Positions 58,407 to 64,000 of a stretch of DNA of 64,000 nucleotides are shown here, in pieces. The notes below the pieces were generated by a model. It was not told the DNA's origin, ran no database searches, and was given only the letters and a program-made list of their open reading frames with translations. Origin of the DNA: Clostridium sp. AM30-24 (GTDB lineage: Bacteria; Bacillota; Clostridia; Lachnospirales; Lachnospiraceae). Position numbers and translations under genes: made by a program. Location of the stretch: contig NZ_QUJB01000004.1 of assembly GCF_003480435.1 (NCBI RefSeq), forward strand, positions 1 to 64,000, given 5' to 3'. Numbering within the stretch: position 1 is the first letter of the stretch; each line of letters begins with the position of its first letter.

Positions 58407-60260
58407 ATGAATTTAGTGACGGCAGAACATCTGACAAAATCATATACGGAGCGGTTGCTCTTTGATGACACCGACTTTTCCATCAACGAAGGTGACAAGA
58501 TCGGTCTCATCGGAATCAACGGAACAGGGAAATCGACCCTGTTGAAGCTTGTGGCGGGACTTGAGGAGCCGGACTCCGGCCGGATCGTCCGGGGCCGGAA
58601 TCTGGATATCCGTTATCTCCCTCAGAACCCGGTATTCCATCCGGGCGAGACGGTGCTGGAGAGCGTTTTAAGGGAAAATGAGGGACATGAACACGTCTGG
58701 GATATCGAAAGTCAGGCGAAATCCATGTTAAACCGTCTCGGAATCCCGGATTTCAACGAGGAGGTGGAACATTTATCCGGCGGACAGAAGAAGCGCGCGG
58801 CGTTGGCATCCGTGCTATTATCGACGGCGGAGCTTCTGATCTTAGACGAGCCGACAAACCATCTGGACAGTGAGATGGCAGACTGGCTGGAAGATTATTT
58901 AAAGAAATTCAAGGGCGCACTCCTTATGATCACCCATGACCGGTATTTCCTTGACAGCGTGACAAACCGGATCGTAGAGCTGGATAACGGAAAGCTTTAC
59001 AGCTATCAGGCAAACTATGAGGGCTTTCTGGAATTAAAGGCAGAGCGCATGGACATGGAAAAGGCCTCTGAGCGCAAACGCCAGTCGATCCTGCGGACGG
59101 AAATCGCATGGATGCAGAGAGGTGCCCGTGCCCGCTCTACAAAGCAGAAAGGCAGAATTCAGCGGTTTGAGACACTGCGGGATAAAAAGGGACCGGTGGA
59201 GGACGGAAAAGTCGAGATGGAGTCCATCTCCAGCCGTCTCGGTCGTACCACCATCGAGATCTCGGATCTCTGCAAATCCTACGGGGACAAGGTCCTTGTA
59301 AAGGATTACACCTACTTTTTCTTAAAGGATGACCGCATCGGCTATATTGGTCCCAATGGAAGCGGAAAATCGACGTTGATGAAGATGATCGCCGGCTGGG
59401 TAAAGCCGGATTCCGGTACCATCGAGATCGGACAGACCGTAAAGCTCGGCTATTTCTCCCAGGAGAATGAGGACATGGACACGAGCCTCAAGGTCATCGA
59501 CTATATTAAGAATGTTGCGGAGTATGTAAAGACAAAGGACGGCAGCATCAGCGCGTCCCAGATGCTGGAGCGGTTTTTATTCCCGCCGTCTGTCCAGTAC
59601 ACCGTGATCGAGAAGCTGTCCGGCGGCGAGAGAAGACGTCTTTATCTTTTAAAGATCCTCATGAGTGCACCGAATGTCCTGATTCTGGACGAGCCGACGA
59701 ATGACCTTGATATCCAGACGCTGATGATCCTGGAAGACTATCTTGACAGCTTTCAGGGGATCGTCATCACGGTATCCCATGACCGGTATTTCCTTGACCG
59801 CGTGGTTGGTAGAATTTTTGCCTTCGAGGGAGATGGAAAACTCCAGCAGTACGAGGGCGGATTTACGGACTATCAGGCGGCGAAGGCAGAGCGGGAAGCG
59901 AAGCTTGCGGAGAGTGCGGCGGAGAATCCAGCGGCAGCGAAGAAGTCTGCGGATAAGGGGAATGACGCGGCTGAGACCGACAGCGTGTCCCGCGGAAACG
60001 CAAAACCAAGGGAGAAAAAACTGAAATTCAGCTACAAAGAGCAGAGAGAGTGGGACACCATCGAAGATGACATCGCCGCTCTGGAAGAGGCAGTAGAGAA
60101 TCTCGAGAAGGAGATCGAGGCCTCTGCGACGAACTTTACAAAGCTCAATGAACTTATGAAGGAAAAAGAAGAGAAGGAAGCGCAGCTCGAAGAAAAGATG
60201 GATCGTTGGGTCTACTTAAACGATCTGGCGGAGCAGATCGAAGCACAGAAGAACAGGTAA
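58407..60260 (+). CDS. ABC-F family ATPase, Uup-like with C-terminal coiled coil
   Basis: The 617-residue ABC-F protein has two intact ABC domains. Domain 1 has GINGTGKST (about 36-44), LSGGQKKRAAL and LILDEPTNHLD. Domain 2 has GPNGSGKST (about 313-321), LSGGERRRLYL and LILDEPTNDLD. A charged linker is followed by a C-terminal coiled coil (about 545-615) rich in Glu and Lys, as in Uup. Such proteins act on ribosomes or branched DNA intermediates. The Shine-Dalgarno is weak (TAGG). A role in antibiotic resistance cannot be claimed. Confidence 0.93.
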   Translation: MNLVTAEHLTKSYTERLLFDDTDFSINEGDKIGLIGINGTGKSTLLKLVAGLEEPDSGRIVRGRNLDIRYLPQNPVFHPGETVLESVLRENEGHEHVWDIESQAKSMLNRLGIPDFNEEVEHLSGGQKKRAALASVLLSTAELLILDEPTNHLDSEMADWLEDYLKKFKGALLMITHDRYFLDSVTNRIVELDNGKLYSYQANYEGFLELKAERMDMEKASERKRQSILRTEIAWMQRGARARSTKQKGRIQRFETLRDKKGPVEDGKVEMESISSRLGRTTIEISDLCKSYGDKVLVKDYTYFFLKDDRIGYIGPNGSGKSTLMKMIAGWVKPDSGTIEIGQTVKLGYFSQENEDMDTSLKVIDYIKNVAEYVKTKDGSISASQMLERFLFPPSVQYTVIEKLSGGERRRLYLLKILMSAPNVLILDEPTNDLDIQTLMILEDYLDSFQGIVITVSHDRYFLDRVVGRIFAFEGDGKLQQYEGGFTDYQAAKAEREAKLAESAAENPAAAKKSADKGNDAAETDSVSRGNAKPREKKLKFSYKEQREWDTIEDDIAALEEAVENLEKEIEASATNFTKLNELMKEKEEKEAQLEEKMDRWVYLNDLAEQIEAQKNR

Positions 60261-60453
60261 TATTATAACTCTCAGTGGACTTGTGTATTTGTTGTGCCGG
60301 TTATGCGAGAATCTGTCAGCAGGAAAAGGCCAGAGCGGCAGTTGTTCAAAAATATATTTTTACTGATGTTGATCATCGGAAACTCGGGACAGCAGGTAAT
60401 CGTTGTTAAAATCAGTAAAATAGAATATGTCGGGGAAAACGGGGGATTTTAAA

Positions 60454-62388
60454 ATGGCAGAATATCGAAACAGAAACAGAATCCTGTATCCACTTGGTGT
60501 CACGCAGGAAGAGAACGGCGTCCACATCCTTGTACAGGGACGTGCCGGGGAGGTTCGGCTGCTCTTGTACAGGCCAGGAGAGAAAAAGCCATGCGAGGAG
60601 ATCCCGTTTGATCCGAAATACCGGATGGGAGATGTGTGGGAGCTGGCACTGGATCGGACAGATTTTGCATCATTTGAATACAATTTCATGATAGATGGGA
60701 AAATTGTGACAGATCCTAATGCGCGCGTCATCACAGGCCGGGAGAAATGGGCAGACCGGAAACGTGCCGGAAAACCGGTGCGTGGCAGGATACTGTCGGA
60801 GGAGTTTGACTGGGAAGATGATGTAAACCCGGAAATCCCTTATGCAGAAACGATCCTCTACAAGCTCCATGTCAGAGGATTTACGGCACATGCGTCCTCC
60901 GGGGTATCTGCCCGCGGAACGTATGCCGGTGTCGTGGAGAAAATCCCATATTTAAAAGAGCTTGGGATCACGGCGGTGGAGCTGATGCCGGTGACAGAGT
61001 TCGACGAGATCATGATGTCATCCTCCGGAAGCGGCTTCCATAACGCGAAACAGGAGCCGACAGGATACGTAAATTATTGGGGATATGGTCCGTCCTATCT
61101 CTACGCGGTGAAGACGGCGTATGCCTCCCGTGAGACAATGTCGGCGGAAGGTGAGTTTAAAACATTAGTCAAAGAATTGCATAAGGCCGGGATCGAGTGC
61201 ATCCCGGAGATGTACTTTACAGGAAAAGAACTTCCGGGGGAGATCCTTTCCGTGCTCCGGTACTGGGTGGAAGAGTATCATGTGGATGGTTTCCATCTGA
61301 CCGGATTCCCTGATCTTTCTCTGGCAGCGGAGGATCCGTTTTTAAAGCGGACGAAGCTTTTTGCGGAAAACTGGAACGATGTCATGAACCGCCGGCCGAA
61401 ACAGGGCTATGTGACTCCGGGGGATGGCATGGTATCGGTGGAGGAAAAGAATCTCGCGGAATACAATATGCAGTTCATGGAGGACATGCGCCGGTTCCTA
61501 AAGGGTGATGAGGGGATGTTATCGGCATTTGAGCTCCGGAACCGCAGAAATCCGATGGAGTATGCCGTGATCAATTATATGGCGAACACCAACGGCTTTA
61601 CGCTGATGGATACCGTCTCCTATGACCGGAAGCACAACGAAAAAAACGGCGAGGAGAACCGGGACGGAAGCGACTACAACTATTCCTGGAACTGCGGCGC
61701 GGAAGGCCCGACGAGAAAGAAAAAAATCGTGGAGCTGAGGAAACAACTCTTAAAGAATGCGTATCTGCTCCTGTTTTTAAGTCAGGGTGTTCCGCTTCTC
61801 ATGGCGGGCGACGAGTTCGGGAACAGTCAGGACGGAAACAACAATGCCTACTGCCAGGACAATGCGGTCTCCTGGTTAAACTGGAAGCTTCTGGAGACCC
61901 ACAAGGATCAGGTAGACTTTGTGAAACGCCTCATTGCCTTCCGGAAAGCCCACAAGATGTTCCATATGGACCGGGAACCGCGGATCATGGATTATAAGTC
62001 CTGTGGTCGACCGGATGTGTCCTATCACGGGGAAAACGCCTGGAAGCCGGAGTTTGAAAATTTCCGCCGCCAGTTCGGGATCCTCTACTGGGGTGCCTAC
62101 GTGAAACGCCCGGACGGGAGTGATGACGCGAACTTCTATGTAGCCTATAACATGCACTGGGAGCCGCATATGTTTGGACTTCCGCATCTCCCGAAGGGAG
62201 CAAAGTGGCGTGTGATCTGCAATACGGGCGACCCGGATGTGGCCAACCTTCTAACGGATGGAACCGGTAAAGTTCCGAAAAACCAGATGATGCTGGCGGT
62301 ACCGCCGCGTGGGATCGTGATTCTTGAGAGTTTTGCAGATCCTGATAGGGAGAAGGACGCGAAAAAGAACTTGAACAGAATTATTTGA
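60454..62388 (+). CDS. Isoamylase/GlgX-like GH13 protein with a degenerate active site
   Basis: The 644-residue protein has an N-terminal CBM48-like domain (about 5-100) and a GH13 barrel resembling glycogen debranching enzymes. Typical parts are YKLHVRGFT (about 136-144), YWGYGPSYLYAVKTAY (about 208-223), SYDRKHNEKNGEENRDG and MAGDEFGNSQDGNNNAYCQD. The catalytic regions are altered. Region I reads IPEMYFTG instead of DVVYNH-type. Region II reads GFHLTGF, with Thr at about 283 in the nucleophile Asp position. Region IV reads NTNGFTL instead of HDGFTL. Only the Glu of FAENWND may remain. It is probably a non-catalytic glucan-binding or regulatory protein. ATG 60454 follows GGGGGA. Confidence 0.88.
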   Translation: MAEYRNRNRILYPLGVTQEENGVHILVQGRAGEVRLLLYRPGEKKPCEEIPFDPKYRMGDVWELALDRTDFASFEYNFMIDGKIVTDPNARVITGREKWADRKRAGKPVRGRILSEEFDWEDDVNPEIPYAETILYKLHVRGFTAHASSGVSARGTYAGVVEKIPYLKELGITAVELMPVTEFDEIMMSSSGSGFHNAKQEPTGYVNYWGYGPSYLYAVKTAYASRETMSAEGEFKTLVKELHKAGIECIPEMYFTGKELPGEILSVLRYWVEEYHVDGFHLTGFPDLSLAAEDPFLKRTKLFAENWNDVMNRRPKQGYVTPGDGMVSVEEKNLAEYNMQFMEDMRRFLKGDEGMLSAFELRNRRNPMEYAVINYMANTNGFTLMDTVSYDRKHNEKNGEENRDGSDYNYSWNCGAEGPTRKKKIVELRKQLLKNAYLLLFLSQGVPLLMAGDEFGNSQDGNNNAYCQDNAVSWLNWKLLETHKDQVDFVKRLIAFRKAHKMFHMDREPRIMDYKSCGRPDVSYHGENAWKPEFENFRRQFGILYWGAYVKRPDGSDDANFYVAYNMHWEPHMFGLPHLPKGAKWRVICNTGDPDVANLLTDGTGKVPKNQMMLAVPPRGIVILESFADPDREKDAKKNLNRII

Positions 62389-62394
62389 AATAAG

Positions 62395-62527
62395 GTAACT
62401 GTTCAGTAGGTCTGCGCACTTGCTGCGCTGACCGTAAGGAAACATAGGCTGGAAGGCAAAAATCCCATCAGCGAAGCTGATCTGGAATGGATTTTTGCAC
62501 GTAACTATGAAGGTACTGAATAGTTAC
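62395..62527 (+). mobile_element. Intact 133-bp MITE with 14-bp inverted repeats and 8-bp target duplication
   Basis: The ends GTAACTGTTCAGTA (62395-62408) and TACTGAATAGTTAC (62514-62527) are inverted repeats with one mismatch. GAAATAAG flanks the element on both sides (62387-62394 and 62528-62535), a perfect 8-bp target duplication. The element has no coding capacity. It contains stems such as ATCAGCGAAGCTGAT and AAAAATCC...GGATTTTT. Ends starting GTAA and 8-bp duplications are hallmarks of the IS66 family, so an IS66 transposase probably moved it. It lies between the GH13-like gene and the response regulator gene. Confidence 0.85.
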
Positions 62528-62576
62528 GAAATAAGCATAAAATAAGAGATTGCCGAATAGATAACGAGGGATGTTT

Positions 62577-64000
62577 ATGAGAAACGACAGAATTCGAATT
62601 GTAATAGCAGACGACGAACAGAACATCTGCGAGATGTTGAAACGTCTGATCCGTTTTGACGATCTTGGGCTCGAATTGATCGGTATGGTCTCCAATGGAG
62701 AAGATCTGAGAAACGTGATCGTAAAAGAAAAGCCGGATATTGTGATCACAGATATCCATATGCCGGTCATGGATGGTCTGGAGGTTATCCGATGGTGTAA
62801 TGAGAACGGATGCAAAACGAATTTTATCGTGCTCAGTGGATATCATCAGTTTGAATACGCTTATAATGCGTTGAAATACAAAGTCAATGACTATCTTCTA
62901 AAGCCTCTCAACGAGGACGAATTAAACGAGACTCTGGAGAGGATTGCAAAGGGAATCCGCGAAGGGGAACAGAAAAAAGATAATTCTGCTTATATCCAGT
63001 CACTCCATGAGCATTTTATGAAGACTGTGTCTTACTACAGGAACGGACAGAAGCCAGTTTACGACAATGTCGATATGGTAAATCAGGAATTTATGCTGAA
63101 AGTAGAGCCAGGGATTTTTAGATTTCTGTTTATCTGTGTGGACGACCTTCGAAAAGATAAGCAGGGAAATGAACAGTTGAATTCCGTCATAGAGAAATTA
63201 AAAGATCTTGCAGAGAAGAAACTGTCTCATTGTTGTTTTGAATATGTATGCCGTGCAAGGACCAGATCCATGAAGATCTTCCTGAACTACCCGTCTGATC
63301 AGGAAGATGAGGTAGAGAGCGAGTTGAAAAGATTGTACGAAGAAGCACAGGGGCTGGCGGACTTATTTAACGGCATGAACATTACAGTCTGCATTGGAGA
63401 TTCTATGAATGACCCGAAAGAGATTCCGGCGGCAGCTCGCAGCGCATGGTATACGATGTTCTGTCGGTTCGGAATTGGGACAAATCGCCTGATCTGGTAT
63501 GGGCAGTTAAGGAGAGCAGATATATCTGCCCAGAAGAAAGAATGGGAAACGCAGATCCGGCATGCTTGGGATGTTCTCGATGAGGAAATGTTTGCGAATA
63601 CGATCTATGATATTTTCTCTGTGCCGAGAGCGGTAGAGACAACAAAGGATTTTGCGGAATTTGTTCACGAGATCGGTGCAATCGCAGAAGAGGGGAAAGA
63701 AAGCTTTTTCCAAAAAACAGGACTGGAAGCACCGGAAGACAGAGAAGTATCACCGAATCCCCGGTTGGATGACTCGGATTCTATGGAAGAATACAGAGAC
63801 AGCCTGATTTCACTCTACAGCGCACAAATCAGGGAATGTTCAGAAATGGCGGATAAGAAAAACCTGAAACCGATTCGACTGGCTTGCAGTTATGTGGAGT
63901 CTCACTATAACGAACCTATAAAACTTGAGGACGTCGCGAAAGTTGTAAATTTAAATCCAATCTATTTTTCAACGCTGTTCGCGCGCAAGACCGGCCAGAA
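62577..64000 (+). CDS. YesN/AraC-type response regulator, truncated by window end
   Basis: The open frame runs past the window. The N-terminal receiver domain has the acidic pair IADDEQN (about 10-16), the phospho-acceptor Asp in VITDIHMPVMDGLEV (about 58), SGYHQFEYA near 85, and the Lys of DYLLKPL near 107. A long helical middle follows. At the right edge begins an AraC HTH region (YVESHYNEPIKLEDVAK...NPIYFSTLFARKTGQ). Such regulators usually pair with a YesM-type histidine kinase next to a sugar ABC importer, expected just outside. ATG 62577 has CGAGGG 6 nt before it; 62571 is possible. Confidence 0.9.
   Translation, partial: MRNDRIRIVIADDEQNICEMLKRLIRFDDLGLELIGMVSNGEDLRNVIVKEKPDIVITDIHMPVMDGLEVIRWCNENGCKTNFIVLSGYHQFEYAYNALKYKVNDYLLKPLNEDELNETLERIAKGIREGEQKKDNSAYIQSLHEHFMKTVSYYRNGQKPVYDNVDMVNQEFMLKVEPGIFRFLFICVDDLRKDKQGNEQLNSVIEKLKDLAEKKLSHCCFEYVCRARTRSMKIFLNYPSDQEDEVESELKRLYEEAQGLADLFNGMNITVCIGDSMNDPKEIPAAARSAWYTMFCRFGIGTNRLIWYGQLRRADISAQKKEWETQIRHAWDVLDEEMFANTIYDIFSVPRAVETTKDFAEFVHEIGAIAEEGKESFFQKTGLEAPEDREVSPNPRLDDSDSMEEYRDSLISLYSAQIRECSEMADKKNLKPIRLACSYVESHYNEPIKLEDVAKVVNLNPIYFSTLFARKTGQ

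Noticed and set aside
1..64000. CRISPR arrays, tRNA or rRNA genes, integrases or phage modules
   Set aside because: No regularly spaced repeats, cloverleaf sequences, rRNA motifs or phage structural or integrase proteins were recognised anywhere in the window.

Overview
The window looks like chromosomal DNA from an anaerobic Firmicute of class Clostridia, most likely family Lachnospiraceae. This is inferred from strong AGGAGG ribosome binding sites, TTGACA/TATAAT promoters, hairpin-plus-T-run terminators, lipoproteins with Ala/Thr/Glu-rich linkers after the lipobox, a DnaD/DnaC pair, sigma-54, QueT and BioY ECF components, and TRAP and BMP-type transporters. No rRNA, tRNA, CRISPR array or prophage was seen.

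Layout. 1-1.0 kb: an IS3-family transposase remnant, a 28-residue holin-like type I toxin with a probable antisense antitoxin RNA, and a long structured leader ending in a preQ1-I riboswitch before queT. 1.9-9.5 kb: housekeeping genes (murC, a DnaA-box array, dnaD- and dnaC-like genes, PRPP synthetase, rpoN, DUF554). 9.8-28.4 kb: a core-genome mix (DAHP synthase, OGG1-like glycosylase, FlK-type thioesterase, LUD protein, zinc ribbon, MBL hydrolase, VOC protein, dihydroorotase, HAD phosphatase, PucR/CdaR-like regulator, malQ, cold shock protein, choline-binding-repeat protein, YkpA/YbiT-like ABC-F, MATE exporter, DUF1003, bioY).

28.5-43.8 kb is a sugar-acid catabolic island: two SDR dehydrogenases, a mandelate-racemase-type dehydratase, a zinc alcohol dehydrogenase, two TIM-barrel isomerases, a UxaA-type dehydratase, a complete DctPQM TRAP transporter, a second DctQM pair without its binding protein, and two FadR-type GntR regulators. 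A recurring GATATATCAC-like site sits at most promoters of the island, so it looks like one regulon. The KDG kinase and aldolase that would finish such a pathway are not in the window.

44.0-57.2 kb handles nucleosides and related compounds: an M20 amidohydrolase, a BMP/ABC nucleoside-type importer, adenosine deaminase, an IclR regulator, and an ABC importer with two paralogous permeases that has a nucleoside phosphorylase gene among its subunits. 57.4-64 kb: exonuclease III, a Uup-like ABC-F protein, an isoamylase-like GH13 protein that has lost key catalytic residues, a 133-bp MITE with intact inverted repeats and an 8-bp target duplication, and a truncated YesN/AraC response regulator.

The most interesting points are the MITE with IS66-like hallmarks, a dispersed intergenic repeat whose copies begin at terminator T-runs, the type I toxin-antitoxin locus, the DnaA-box array before replication-initiation genes, the GATATATCAC regulon, and the GH13 pseudoenzyme. 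All database identifications are from memory of protein families; nothing was searched.
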